Below are positions 34,278 through 46,129 of a DNA stretch of 64,000 bases, one piece after another. The position numbers and the translations under genes are program-made. Below the pieces are notes generated by a model. The model was not told the origin of the DNA. It ran no database searches and worked only from the letters and a program-made list of their open reading frames with translations. How positions within the stretch are numbered: the first letter of the stretch is position 1; each line of letters opens with the position of its first letter. This DNA is from Epiperipatus broadwayi (taxonomy: Eukaryota > Onychophora > Udeonychophora > Euonychophora > Peripatidae): positions 567,501 through 631,500 of the forward strand of contig JAQFVV010000028.1 in NCBI GenBank assembly GCA_028023455.1, written 5' to 3'.

Positions 34278-36129
34278 AATACTTTTATCACTGCTTGTAC
34301 CTGGAACTGGAAATAATAACAAGTACCACAAATGTGAAAGGCATTCAAAAAATTCCCAGAAATGTAAATTAAAAGACAAAGTAGTTTCAGATAGGATGTA
34401 GCATTATTGCAAATGCCTAATAAGAAGTCTCAACAAGTTTATGTTTACATCAATTAATTATAAAAATAGCATTCTTTTTTCAATAAATACATTCTGGGAA
34501 TTGCAGTATTGGGTGTTACATTAATCATATCATGCTGGTGCTTGAAATAACATGGTGCAATATAAAATTCAGAAAGAAATGTGCATGACCATGAGATATT
34601 ATGTCACAGTATTGTGAGCTGCTGACAATGTAAAACCAATGTCATATAGTAAAATTCACATATTATAAAACATACTATTGGTAAAAAATGTTTTTAAAAA
34701 ATCAATCTTAAATTATTGATTTTTATTATTAATATTAGATAAATATTTTAAAATTAAGTACACTTATATAATGTTAAATAGGTACTTATGTATCAGACAT
34801 ACTTCTTGTGTTTGTGAAAACAAAAAGTTACAACTACCTGTTTTTTTTTTCCAATATTTATTAAACAAGTACAATGTTTACAGTGACAATTATGTGTACA
34901 TGGTAATTTGAAAAGGAAAGCTAGAATTACAAACATAAAGAAGAATTACAGGATAATAAATAAATCTAAGATAGTATTATTCTGGGCAAGAGATAAACCT
35001 GTTTTATTTAGTCTTGTAATACGTTTAGCATTTTTGGGTATATATTTTTCATGTTGTTAAAATTTTGACTTTTTAATGCAGCATTTTGCTGTTGCAAAGA
35101 CATCTTTCCCCAATGGGAAAAGGTACAATATTCTGCCATTGCAAAAATGGGCAGCATATCTAATACATTAGTAGGTATTATGCTAAAAGATGATTTATAC
35201 CTAGCAACAAAAAAGAAACTTTAAATAGAAGAGCAAAGAATTAATTATGGCATAATCAGGTGCATTAAAAAATGTTTCAAAATGAATGAATATAATATTG
35301 ACTTTGTATTCTCATATATGGATAATAACTTACATCTTTTAACACGAATGTTCAACAAAGAGAAAATAATAAAATTGTTAATTGACCTTTGACACTTATT
35401 CTTGGCCAATTTACATTTTTAAACACACATAAAAATGAATTTTAATGAAAAGTAAGAAAAAAGAATGAAAAAATTCGTACTAACTATGCACAAAACAACA
35501 TTTACACCCACAGAACAAGTTGAGTGAAGAGATAACGAGAAAAAAAAAAGAAATGAAAATTTAAGAATTTTGAAAGATGAATCTTCTACACCAACATAAC
35601 AAGTTTAAATTTAAAAAATTTAGATATTTCAAATTGGGAAGCTTTAACGAATGACAACTTGCATGTAGAAATAGATAGACAAGAACTTGTTCAAAGAAAA
35701 TGATTGAGTAATTCTAGGATTGAGACAAATCTTTTTTGGGTTATCATTTCAATAGACGATAAGCAATGAAAAATAATAAACTGATTATATTGTTTTACCA
35801 CTAAGCTATTTTTTTTTAAAATAAAAACTTGTGAAGACTTTACACATGAGTTTTAATAACTGGAAGGAGACATGTTACAGATGTAAAAAAGCTAAAATAT
35901 CTAAATGTGATCATGAATTTATAATTAAATGACATTTGTTGTGGGAAAAAAATTGAAAAATAAAAATTTAGTTGAACAACAGCATCAAAATATTGGAGGT
36001 AGGAAAATTTGGGAGAATAATAGAAATAATTATTTTCTAACAAAGAGAGATACAGAAATTCAGATACACTTTACTAATGAAATGAATGGCTGAAGAGTTG
36101 TGGGTTGGAGTAGTTTGAAGCCTGTCCAT
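34278..36129. other. Featureless AT-rich DNA
   Basis: No gene or repeat is recognised here. Confidence 0.5.
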
Positions 36130-36360
36130 TAAAGTATGAATATTGGCCATCTTAATATAAAGCTGAGCACTGATTGTATATATGTGAGGAGATAGTAATC
36201 TGGACCAACTGATGATTGCTGGTTTAGCATGAAATACATATATTGGTGATTATTTATCTTTTTAACATGTGTGTGATCAGGTGGGTCAGCAATATGAAAT
36301 GGCTTGGAGAGTTGAGGGCTGTGTGAAACTCTGAGTTTGAACCCCTATACATTACTCTTA
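36130..36360 (+). repeat. Family I repeat with a hammerhead, plus a tRNA-like segment
   Basis: 36150-36270 matches 63045-63170 in order: 'gatagtaatctggaccaactgatga...tgctggttt-agc...gaaa' against 'aagattgtgatctatgccaactgatga...tgctggttcagc...gaaa', followed by 'tttaacatgt' / 'tttacatgt'. Directly downstream, 36275-36350 has a box B-like 'gagtttgaacccc'. The relation between the two parts is unclear. It is non-coding. Confidence 0.65.
36204..36247 (+). ncRNA. Hammerhead ribozyme-like motif, family I
   Basis: Stem I is ACCAA (36204-36208) with TTGGT (36243-36247), 5 bp. The core is CTGATGA (36209-36215) and GAAA (36231-36234). Stem II is TGCTG/TAGCA (36217-36221/36225-36229), 5 bp counting one G-U pair, with a U-U opposition next to the core. 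Stem III is ATA/TAT (36234-36236/36239-36241) with a CA loop, and A17 (36242) follows U16.1, satisfying the NUH rule. All three helices and all core bases are present in one contiguous 44-nt stretch, making this the most canonical hammerhead in the window. Confidence 0.68.
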
Positions 36361-36653
36361 CAATGGTAATTTTATCAGGTTTATTAGCTGAATTTAAATT
36401 ACATGTTTTTCAGAATTTTTTACAATCTTAGCTTTCACACATGCCTTTAGTAAATTTAATAAAATAAAATTTAATTCTTATTAGTCTTTAATAAATTTTT
36501 AATAAAATAAAAATTGACAATTTCCCTATAACAGGGTTTAAAAGGATTTAAATATAGATTGACATGAAACATATATATGGCTTCAATAGCGTAAGGTAGC
36601 CATCAAATATTATTAATATACAGTTTATATGGGAGATAAATATTCAGAATATA

Positions 36654-36925
36654 TTACATTTGTAATGTTGTTTCTGGTTTAGAAATAATGAAAAAGTTCT
36701 TTTGCTTTAAAAATAAAAAGATGATTTGAACATTATTTTTAATATAATGAAAAATCAAACAGTTTGCTGCACAGAAATTTGAGATCCAAAAGTAGCACAG
36801 ATGGACCACCATCCATGAATCATGAGCTTCAGAAACGGCCACTTTTATACTGTGCCACATTGTGTATCTAACCTGTAGACTGAGGGCCATGCAGTTCATG
36901 GTTAGGAATGTGACGGCAACACAGT
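36654..36925 (-). repeat. Possible hAT-type DNA transposon remnant (weak)
   Basis: On the minus strand from about 36920, 'cctaaccatgaactgcatggccc' (read as two parts) followed by 'acacaatgtggcac' recalls the 'aacc-cgcg-gcccgcatgcggccc ... atgcggccc' organisation near one end of hAT families. Composition here is less AT-rich than the surroundings. The open frame on this strand has no transposase motif. It may be part of the same element as 37195-37340 or a separate one. Confidence 0.3.
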
Positions 36926-37194
36926 AAATTTATTTTTATAAGATTTTTTGTGATTACATATCACAATGTCATTAAAATAAATGTATGTATATGCTCAAGT
37001 ATGATATCATATATTCAACTAGTTTTATATGTCCCTCTTTTACTTTATAACGATAATATATTTAAAAACACCAATGATGATTTTTTATTTAGATGTACAC
37101 CTTCTCTATATTAGTGTTTATAAACATGAAACATGCTTGACTATTTTAAAAGACACTTTTAATGTTCATTGCATAATTAAGATTATCATTTAAG

Positions 37195-37340
37195 AGCTTT
37201 TTTGCTTCTCTGTAGTGATGGTAATCACAAAATTTTATACACTGCTGATCAGCTTTTGATAATGTTTGTATATTCAACGTGCAGCCCAAGACAACTCTTT
37301 CCAATGTGGCCCAGATATGTTAAAAGATTGGAAACCCCTG
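37195..37340 (-). mobile_element. hAT-type DNA transposon end, similar to a mammalian MER-type family
   Basis: The minus strand starts at 37340 with 'caggggtttccaatctttt' and continues 'ctgggccacattgga', 'ttgtcttgggc', 'aaacatta' and 'agctgat'. From memory, this order and wording match the 5' end of a common non-autonomous hAT family in mammals (the MER30 type), where the terminal repeat begins CAGGGGTGTCCAATC. The other terminus is not seen, so the copy is truncated at about 37195, and no 8-bp TSD could be verified. Confidence 0.65.
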
Positions 37341-37650
37341 TTTTAACTTATAGAAACTGAATCAAGTTTGATAAGAAGTTTCTTGGTAAACAAGATACTT
37401 CAATCTGTTTAGAAGATTCTTTTAATTTCAAATTCTATCCATAATTATTCTAGTTTTAAAAATATACAGCTATACAGTTGGTGTTAAAAATAATTCATTT
37501 TCCCTTCTGCAGGTAGTATCTCAGTACAGGTATTTCCCTAAATACAATTAAGAACATGCAAAAATTATACAAAATTAAATTGTTTATTTCTGATATCTAT
37601 GTCAAGAATTTACATGTACCCAAGTTTATGTCCATAATTGCAAAACTACT

Positions 37651-37829
37651 ATAAATATATTAAATAACCTCAATATTATTACCACATATTCTTTTAAATT
37701 CATATAAATAAAGATACAATAAAAGACAAATAACTCCCAAGATGGATTTCATTTGTCTTTTATTGTATTTTGTTTACATGAATTTAAAAGAATATATTGT
37801 AGTATTTGAGGTTATTTAATATATATATA
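37651..37829. repeat. Short foldback element
   Basis: Arms 37651-37730 and 37751-37829 are reverse complements over about 78 bp (for example 'aataacctcaatatta' with 'gtatttgaggttatt', and 'acaataaaagacaaat' with its complement), with a spacer of about 20 bp. It is non-coding. A SINE begins immediately to the right. Confidence 0.8.
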
Positions 37830-37938
37830 TATTTTCATATGTCATAGCATCGGCCGGGACACGAACCCACAACTGTCTGCAACCAACTACTTGCTTGCAA
37901 GGCGGTTGCGATGACCTCTCGGCTAACAACGCTTAACT
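37830..37938 (-). mobile_element. tRNA-derived SINE (family S1), copy 3
   Basis: The minus strand reads 'gttaagcgttgtt', a degraded box A 'agccgagaggtcatcgc', a 20-nt longer middle than other copies, then box B 'gtgggttcgtgtcccgg' and 'ccgatgctatgacatatg' followed by a (TA)-rich tail at the foldback element. No TSD was resolved. Confidence 0.85.
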
Positions 37939-38004
37939 ATTTATGAAGACATTGTACGTGAGGATGGAATAACTCCATGTGTGTGTGCGTGCTTAATTTA
38001 AAAA

Positions 38005-38165
38005 ATCAGATATATTAATCTTTAATTGAGTTTTAAAGATATATCTGTGCTAGAGACAATCTTTAGTTTAGTAAATGATTAGCAATAATCATATTGTATT
38101 TATCTAAAGTGGATGGTGTCAAAGATGTGGGTTAAGTTAGTTTGAAACTTGTAATTCAAAACGTA
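38005..38165 (+). repeat. Family D repeat, forward copy
   Basis: The reference copy for family D begins 'cagatatattaatcttt' and contains 'gattagcaataatcat' and 'tatctaaagtggatggtgtc'. Relatives lie at 12640-13010 (inverted pair), 32095-32240 (reverse) and 51048-51290 (inverted pair). No open frame is present. Confidence 0.7.
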
Positions 38166-38938
38166 ATTGCGTTACTAACTTATTTCAAAATTAAACAATG
38201 GTATGACTTATATTTACAACTAAAAAAATTACAAATTAAAAATCTTACCTAAATTTTCCAAACAAAATGAAATTTTATTACACTTACCTAAAAAAAAAAA
38301 AAAGGAAACGTTTATTAATGTATATAATCTTAAATAGATAAAGTTAAATTAGAAAATTATATGAATATTAATATTTAGTAATTTTAAATATTCTGGCCAA
38401 TCAGATTCTTGGTTACATCAATTGTATAATCTCTACGTGATACTAACCAACCACTCCGCAGAATATATATATTAAAAAAAATTGTCTATATGATGCTTCA
38501 CGTTTGATAGAAAAATTGCAATATTTTGATGTAACTTATGAAAATGATTTTTCTTAAAGCATGGTCTGCATAGCGATTGGTTAATTTTATGTTGCAAAAT
38601 AATTGCATGATCATATTAATGATCTAATTAGCTAGAATATTTGAAATTATTAGGTATTACTATATATAATATTTAAATACAAACTGAACTTAACGTAATT
38701 AGAGCTTGAAATATCTGAATTCAAATCCCTTCTAAATATATATAAATAAAATAAGAGCATTTTAAGTACTCTCTATTAACCCATTATTTAACTAAGACAT
38801 AAGTTATATAACAGCTATTTTCTCAAGTATGACATTGTATTTATCCAATAGAGGATACTTAAAATATACTCATTAATATAATTATTATAATATAGAAACA
38901 TCTAATGTATTAATTACATAATTGATTATTATCATCAT
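38166..38938. other. Featureless AT-rich DNA
   Basis: A box B-like 'gaattcaaatccctt' at about 38718 hints at a decayed tRNA-derived repeat. Nothing else is recognised. Confidence 0.45.
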
Positions 38939-41230
38939 CATTAACAACCATTATCAATCCACTGCAGGATAAAAGTCTCTCCAAGTTTAATCCACCTTCT
39001 CCGATCTTTAGCTTCTCTTCTCCACATCACCCCTGCACACTTTTTTATTTCATCCAGCCATCTCACATGTGGTCTCTTTCTGGGTCTTTTACAATCTCTT
39101 GGAATCCAGTTTAAAATTTCAATTGTACATCTATTATCATCTCTTCTAGCAATATTTCCAGTCCAACTCCACTTCAATCTTTTTATTTTTTCAATGAGGT
39201 CAGTAACACCTGTTTGTTCTCTTACCCATACATTGCGTTTTCGATATCTTCTTGTTACTCCCAACATACATCTGTCCATACTTCTTTGAGTGGTCTGAAG
39301 TCTCTGTATTGCTTTCATATTGAGTGTCCAAGTCTCAGATCCATAAGTAAGAACTGGTAAAACACATTTGTTAAAAACCATCCTTTTCAAACACATAGGC
39401 ATATTTCCTTTTAGTATCAAGTTATTTCTACCAAAAGCACTCCAACCAAGTTTAATTCTATGATTAATTTCCTCCATTATGTTTCCATCTGTATTAATAA
39501 TCTCACCAAGGTATTTGTAACTGTTAACTTCTTCTAATTCATCATAATCAATCTTTATTTTCATATTTTGAGCAAATCGATTAAACATTACTTTAGTCTT
39601 TTTAACATTTATCTTTAATCCTACTTTCCTACTTTCATCTGATAACTCCTGCAACATTTCCTGTAGCTCTGAAGCATTATTTGCAAAAACAACTACATTA
39701 TCTGTGAAATCTAAATGACTTAAATAATCTCCATTTACTTTTACTCCTTTAGTTTCCCATTTTAATCCACAAAATACTTCTTGCAGCACCGCTGTAAAAA
39801 GTTTTGGAGATATGGAGTCACTTTGTCTTACACCTTTCTCAATGTTGACTTTCCCAGTATCATTATGTAATCTAATTGTTGCTGTTGCATTTTTATAAAT
39901 ATTCTTTAAAATATGACAATATCCTGTCTATACCTTGATGATCCAATGCTTTAATCACTGAAGAAATGTTTATAGAATCAAATGCCTTTTCATAATCTAC
40001 AAATCCAAAACATAATGACAACTCATATTCATTTGTCCTTTCTATAACTTTTCTCAGTACCTGAATATGATCTACTGTACTAAAACCACTTTTAAATCCA
40101 GCTTGTTCTCTTGGTTGGTGGAAATCCAATGTTCTCTGTAGACGAGTTGTAATTATCTTGGTAAAATTTTTATATAAAACCGATAAAAGGCTGATAGGTC
40201 TGTAATTTCTAACATCTTCTTTATCACCTTTTTAAAATATTAATATTATTACTGCATTCTTCCAATCATCCGGTACATCTTTATGATTTAGACATTTGGT
40301 ATATAACTTTGCTAAAAAAAATTCTGTTTCTTCACCTGCTTCTTTTAATATATCAATTATAATTCCATAATTACCTGGAGCCTTTCCTTTCTTCATACAT
40401 TTAATTGCATTTCTCACTTCTTCATTTAAAATTCTGGGCAATTCGGAAGATGTAATAGATATAGGAGGTACTTGTTCTTTATTACTATATAATTCTTGAT
40501 AAAAATTTTCTACCAATTTCGTGCTGTCATCTCTCTTTTTAGTAATAATTCCATCTTTTTTTCTTATTGCAGATATAAATTTCCTACCAATACCAAAATG
40601 TTGTTTTACATTCTTAAGACTTTTATTTTCTTCTACAGCTTTTCTTGCTAGTTCACAGTTATACTTTCTTATATCATTTTCAACTCTTTTCTGCACCATT
40701 TTACAAAATTCGAGATATTCAATTCTTTTTAATGCATCATTTTTGTATATCTTCATATTTCTTCTTTTCTTCATAAATTCTCTAGTCTCAGTAGAAATTT
40801 TATTGGTCAATTGCTGCTTTTTTCTACCAGCTATCTTTGTTGCAGTTTTTAAAAGTGTATCAGTTATTTTCATATTAATTTCATTCAAATCTGAATCATG
40901 TTCAAAATCTACTAATACTTGAAATCGATTTGTAAGTTCTAATTTAAATTCATTAGAATGTTTCTGAAGATTAGGAATATCAACTGTAAATATTGTTTTT
41001 CTTAACAATTTTTGTCTTTCTAGTTTTACATTAACATGTATCTTGCACCTTGCTAATCGATGATCACTTCCTGTGTTAAATCTATTAAGAACATTACAAT
41101 CTTGAAATATGTATTTCCTGTTAGTCAAAATATAATCCAATTCTGCTATACCTTCATTTGGATGCTTCCATGTTTATTTCATTTTAACATTTTTCTCAAA
41201 AAAAGAATTCATAATATAAAGTTTTTCTTT
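38939..41230 (-). pseudogene. RTE (BovB-like) LINE, 5' truncated, inactivated
   Basis: The minus strand encodes, in order, the end of the apurinic-type endonuclease domain (LYIMNSFFEK at about 41200, then LDYILTNRK and GSDHRLARCKI), a linker, and the reverse transcriptase. RT motifs include MKKGKAPGNYGI, KKGDKEDVRNYRPIS, REQAGF and YEKAFDSI (motif A). GVRQ is followed by SD instead of GD. The usual F/YADD catalytic box appears as FTDN, so the active site is lost. The tail reads YLGEIINTDG, VLTYGSETW, GNIARRDDN and RWLDEIKKCAGVMWRREAKD, the typical RTE C-terminus. Defects: an in-frame stop near 41175, a TAA between ILIF and the KGDKED block (about 40231), and a frameshift near 39895. It ends in a short (ATC)-type tail at 38935-38945. 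Confidence 0.92.
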
Positions 41231-42055
41231 ATATATATCACATATTAAAACAAATATTTTATGGGTAAAAGTTATGATTACAGTTTTGGGTTCTCCACGA
41301 ATGTAGTTATTTTTATATAAACCCATTCACATTAATAAAAAATTTTTCTAGTTATAATAAACAATTGGACATGTCTACTTTTTCATAACGTTTTAAGCAC
41401 CTATAAAAATTAGATGGTTTTAATGATTAACTAATTTATTCTTGTTTTATTTAGGGCTGTGGTAGAGCATTAGACTGTGGAACATAAGATTCTTGTATCT
41501 CTTATTTTTCTGCACTCGCACTTATGGACTGCCTTGACAAAGGCAAACTATTATACTCAAGCAGTGACCAATGAAAATATAAAATTATACACTTAAGTTT
41601 GCATGTTTCAATATGCTTGTGATAGAAAACTATAAGATTCTCTGTCCAGCACTGAATCTACATTATTAATGAACCTTTCCTTAGTTTTACATTTCCCAAC
41701 ACTATGTTTATTGCAAACTATCTTCTGTATTTTTTAAAATTAAAAAAAGGCCAAATATTATTTCATGTTGGTATTGCTTTCAGTTTATTACATTTCAGGT
41801 GATAATAAAGATGTACAAACTTAATCAATTTAATTTTACCAGTAAAATAATAATCGAAAATTTACTAACATTATATAAATAAGGAATAAAGAAACAAGAG
41901 ATATTTGTTATGATCTCAAATAATAATTGAAAGAATTATTGCTCACAAAGTTCATAAAAATTTAAGCACCAGAGGTGACAAAGCAGAATAATGAGGTATG
42001 GACTTTGAACTTTAGAATTCACCACTATATGACTACATTAAACCATGCTGGATAA
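41231..42055. other. AT-rich DNA, no gene recognised
   Basis: Around 41524-41560, 'cttgacaaaggcaaac' is a very faint relative of the hammerhead-bearing repeats. Otherwise nothing is recognised. Confidence 0.45.
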
Positions 42056-42062
42056 ATATTTT

Positions 42063-42094
42063 CTGATGAAGACTGTTACGTAGTCGAAATTGTC
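42063..42094 (+). ncRNA. Hammerhead-like motif, family G type
   Basis: CTGATGA (42063-42069) is followed by an extra A, a 4-bp stem II GACT/AGTC (42071-42074/42082-42085) abutting GAAA (42086-42089), and TTGTC, giving a minimal stem III and a GTC cleavage triplet (C17 at 42094). It matches the family G motif at 5004 except in the loop and stem III. Stem I has only about 3 possible pairs. The following 'gaatgaaataaagatc' shows no inverted arm, so this is a lone copy. Confidence 0.45.
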
Positions 42095-42581
42095 AGATAA
42101 TTGAATGAAATAAAGATCACTGGGAGTAATAAATAAAAAAGTTATTTTTAAAAGATTTTTAAAATTTACATTTAATTATATAAATGAAAGAAAAAAAAGA
42201 ACAAACATTAATAAATAAATTGGGGGTGGGGAGTGGGATTGAGTTTTATAAAAAAGTTTGCTAAAAAATTTTCTATAAAAAGCAATGAGTATTTATAATA
42301 AATAAAAAAAAAGATTATTTCAAATCAATTCTAATGTATGATTTAAAACACTGCAGATCAATTTAAAAGCATCTGAAACATTGATAAAACACTAAGAGAG
42401 CAATTCAATAAAATAAATAAAATTCTACAATATATATATTTAAAAAAAATTCATGAATTATATAAAGAAGATTAACTGCTTTGTAGAAAACATATAATAG
42501 AAGAAATGTGAAAAATAAAAAAACTATAGCAAATATTTGCAAAATTTTGTATGTTGCAAAATGGAATTATACACAAACAAG

Positions 42582-42674
<93 letters not shown>
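42582..42674. repeat. (TA)n microsatellite
   Basis: This is a perfect TA run of about 92 bp, the longest in the window. It is a likely cruciform and replication-slippage site. Confidence 0.97.
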
Positions 42675-42677
<3 letters not shown>

Positions 42678-42706
42678 TTTTTAATTTAATGCTTGAATAA
42701 CTTGGC

Positions 42707-42740
42707 ACCTCACTGACGAAGCCAGTAGCAGAAACTTTTT
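42707..42740 (+). ncRNA. Half of a hammerhead-like motif, related to the 8.1-kb copy
   Basis: ACCTCA-CTGACGA-A-GC-CAGTA-GC-A-GAAA (42707-42734) matches the minus-strand motif at 8109-8148 in stem I strand, stem II and loop, and here C3 is intact. The expected partner strand TGGGGT and the cleavage triplet are missing: the sequence continues ACTTTTTTG. It is therefore a truncated or decayed copy. Confidence 0.45.
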
Positions 42741-44115
42741 TGTTCTCATCTATAAAAATCTATGTTGGCCTATTTATCAATTTTTACCAGAGAGGATAAT
42801 TGTAAAAATTAACAGACCAATTAAATTGTTGTATGTGCATACGTTTACATACAATTAATAATTCTCCATCTATAAGCATAAGTGATAATTAATTAAGCTG
42901 TTCAAAACTACTTTAAATTGCAATAAAATATGCTTTATAATTAATTATAAAGATTAATTTAGAATAACTACAATTTTAAGTCTTCTTGACAATTATTTAA
43001 TAATACCAAAATGTTTCTATATTTTAAATTTAATCATAACATTAATAAATTATTATTTTGATAACATTGAAATTAGCTATCTCACAGACAGCATATAAAA
43101 AATCTTGAACATAATTTGGCAGAGGGTCTAGCACATATCTTGGAAAGCCCAATTCTTTATCACTTTCAGAAGATTTACTGATGAAATTTACTTATTTTTA
43201 AAATATAATTTAGCAATCATGATATAATACACATATTTACTATATTTAATTATTAAATGATTAAAATTTAAAATTTTATACAATTGATCATAATAATTAT
43301 ATATATATATAATTTATTTATTTATAATTCAACATCTATAACTCTAGAGAATAATAAGTTTAATCTCTCGTCTAATGAATTACTAATAAAAATGATTAAA
43401 ATAATTCTCTGGAAACGTTTAAAGTATTTACAAAATGGCAAGAAAGTTACTATTCTTTCACATTCTTATATCTATAAAAATAGCTTTCTGGGTTTAAATC
43501 CATTTAACAACTTAGGTTTAAAGTAAAAGAGGACCTCCTTTTACTTCAACAAGGAACCCCAACAAAGGAGATATTACAGGTAATGGAGAAAACTTCAGGA
43601 AGATTATCAATTAAAAGAAATTGATAGTGGCAAATGTTATTTTTGTTTACATGGATAAAATATTATTTTTGTTCTTTATTAAAATAATAATCCATAAAAA
43701 ATATTTAATTCAATATATATATTATTAGCATTCATATTACTATATATAATTTCCAAATTATATTAAAAAGGAAACAAACTTTTAAAATTATTAGACAGCT
43801 TGGAAAGAACAGAGTAATTAGATAATTATTTTTACTTAATATAAATAAATCTTAAAATAACTAACTAATTAGGTAATTTCAGGCCAAAAAAAACAAATAG
43901 TTAATGAATTATTTAAAAAGTCTCTTGCACACCATAGTGCATTATTTTGTCTTGATAAAAGACGTAGAGGTTAAAGAAATGATAAAAATTTCTAGGTTTC
44001 TCTATAGTGACCTTTTTCTAGATATGTTTTTTTAATATATTAAAAGAGTAGTAAGTCTGTTTTGAATTGTCCAATATATATCTTTTATTTTCTAAGCATA
44101 TGTTTGGAAAGACAG
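42741..44115. other. Featureless AT-rich DNA
   Basis: Nothing is recognised here, apart from short (TA)n runs near 43296-43310. Open stretches lack motifs. Confidence 0.5.
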
Positions 44116-44945
44116 TTATACCATTATAACACTACATGATTACCATTTCTTATGTTTACACAAACTGTTAACATTGTAATAACTTTTTCTATACAATATT
44201 GCATCTAGTATGAGAAATAGTAATCAATGGATACTAGAAAGTTAATACATCAAATCCCTATCGAGTGCCTACTCATCCAATATTCCTAGACTAGTTTCTA
44301 GCATATGACTTTCATCAGTGAGGAGCCCTGGATTTGAGACCCCTGAACCTACACTTTTGGATTTAATGCATCCCTCCAGAAGACATGTCTTACTTTTTAG
44401 TTAACTATAAAGCTACAATCCAAATGGAAAACATAATGTTTTCAATACAGACTTGAACTTAGTTCAGTAGCTGTATATTTTAGGGTCTCTGGTTTTTTAA
44501 TAACAAGAAACAACAAAATCATTTGGCTAGAATTGGTATTAAACCACTATAACATCATATGATCACCATTTCTTATGCTTGCATAATCTGTTAACAAAGT
44601 AGTAACTTTCACCATAAAATATAATGCAAACCATAGACTGCATGACTGTACAAATAAATTAGTTTGGATTGAAAACATTAATGTGAATTTAGCTTGAGCT
44701 CAAGGCTTTATAGCTAACTAAAAAAGTAAAAGATGGCTGCTGGCAGAATGCATTATATCCAAAGATCTAGGTGCAGTGCTTTTTGATCCAAGGTCCCCTA
44801 CTAATAAAAGCCATAAGTAATAAACTAGTCTGAGGTTATTGGATGAATAGGCAATAGATAATGATCTGATGCACTTTCCAGAAGATACTTATTACTATGT
44901 CTTCAACTGGGTGGCAATACTATATGGAAAAAGTTGATTTTGTGC
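44116..44945. mobile_element. Family B long inverted pair (copy 5)
   Basis: A leader like that of copy 1 ('catgattaccatttcttatg', 44134-44153) is followed by an inverted family B segment (to about 44445). A second leader (44548-44605) follows, then a direct segment (about 44655-44945). The two segments are reverse complements over most of 44215-44440 / 44660-44900, including the degraded hammerhead regions: CTGATGA is kept on minus at about 44311-44317, and the plus copy reads CTAATAA. Stem I pairing is lost in both. This is the fullest family B architecture in the window and is old. Confidence 0.7.
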
Positions 44946-46000
44946 TAATAGATAAAGTTATTAAACGAAGTGCACTCATAGGGGAAAAAAGGGTAGTCTG
45001 ATTTTCTGTGATGGTGAATATTTTTCTATATGGTTTGATGAGAAATGCAATGACATATATAAAACGCACACAAATAAACCTGAAAATAGTTTTGCAAAGT
45101 GACAATTATTCACTGTTTCACAAGATATTAAATATGAATAAAAACCAGTTCCTATTATGAATGAGAATAGTGTAATAAAAGAATATTGAGCTGTTTGATA
45201 TAAGCATAAAGATCCAGTGTAGCTCATATGAGAAAGGAGGATTGTTCATAAAAATGCATGTATTATGAGACAGGGTGAGATCTAGATTTTTGAGAAGGTG
45301 GACATCATAATATGGTAGAGTTGAGAAGAGGATTCACTGATAAAAACTGAAAATGAATCTCTACAGTGCAATAATCATCAAACTTTTCACGAATTGTAAA
45401 AAGTGGATAGAAAGCAGTTCTTATGTGAGAATGGTGGAATGAAAAAATATTGTCATTTCAACACAGACATGGAAATTAAGGAGTTTGATATCTCTAGATT
45501 ACTTGATGCAGGAAGTTATTCGTGAAATATGTGTATAGTGAGAAAGTAGTCATAATATTGTAGATATGAGGTATGCAGTTATAAAAACAAAACACAAACA
45601 ATAAAAATGGTGGATGTGATACAAGAATAAATAAGATAATAGGAAAAATTCTGAAGTGCAAGAATATGTTGTGTATATAAAAGGGAAAAGTATATTTAAA
45701 GCTAAAAATATATATTAAACAGTGAAGAGAAAGTAGTTTATATATATATTGCAATAAAAACAGTAATTTAAAAACAAGAGAAAGAGTTATTAATTAGAGT
45801 AATATAAAAAAATGAAAAAGTAATTAGGTATACAAAGTTTTACAAGAAAACAAGATAGTTGGTAGAGGTTATTAAATAGAAGAATTTCAGATAACACTAA
45901 TGCAAAGTAAGAAAAATGTGATAGTGAAGTAAGAAGTACAGAGAATAACACATGAAATATACACTAGAACATAGGAGGAGAAGCAAAACAATATGATGGC
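44946..46000. other. Purine-rich, faintly repetitive DNA
   Basis: The plus strand is conspicuously purine-rich (runs such as 'gagaagaggattcactg' and 'gaatgagaatagtg'). Some short phrases recur with many changes: 'aaaaccagttcctattatgaatgagaat' near 45138-45165 is echoed near 45410-45435. It may be a decayed satellite or simply strand-biased composition. No gene is seen; open frames occur on the minus strand because of the composition. Confidence 0.35.
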
Positions 46001-46129
46001 TAACTTTTCAGATTTATTTGTAAAAATGACCTATCTCATGCACTTTCAATTATTGCAATATTTGTATTATATTATGAATAAATAATAATTTCTATGGCCT
46101 TATTTCCATGTAATTCTTTTCTTTTTAGT

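Noticed and set aside
40521-40922. Plus-strand open frame of 133 codons
   Set aside because: It is antisense to the RTE reverse transcriptase region; its Phe/Leu/Ser-rich product is a shadow of the minus-strand frame.
42472-42708. Open frame with Ile-Tyr repeats on the minus strand
   Set aside because: Produced by the perfect (TA)n tract at 42582-42674.
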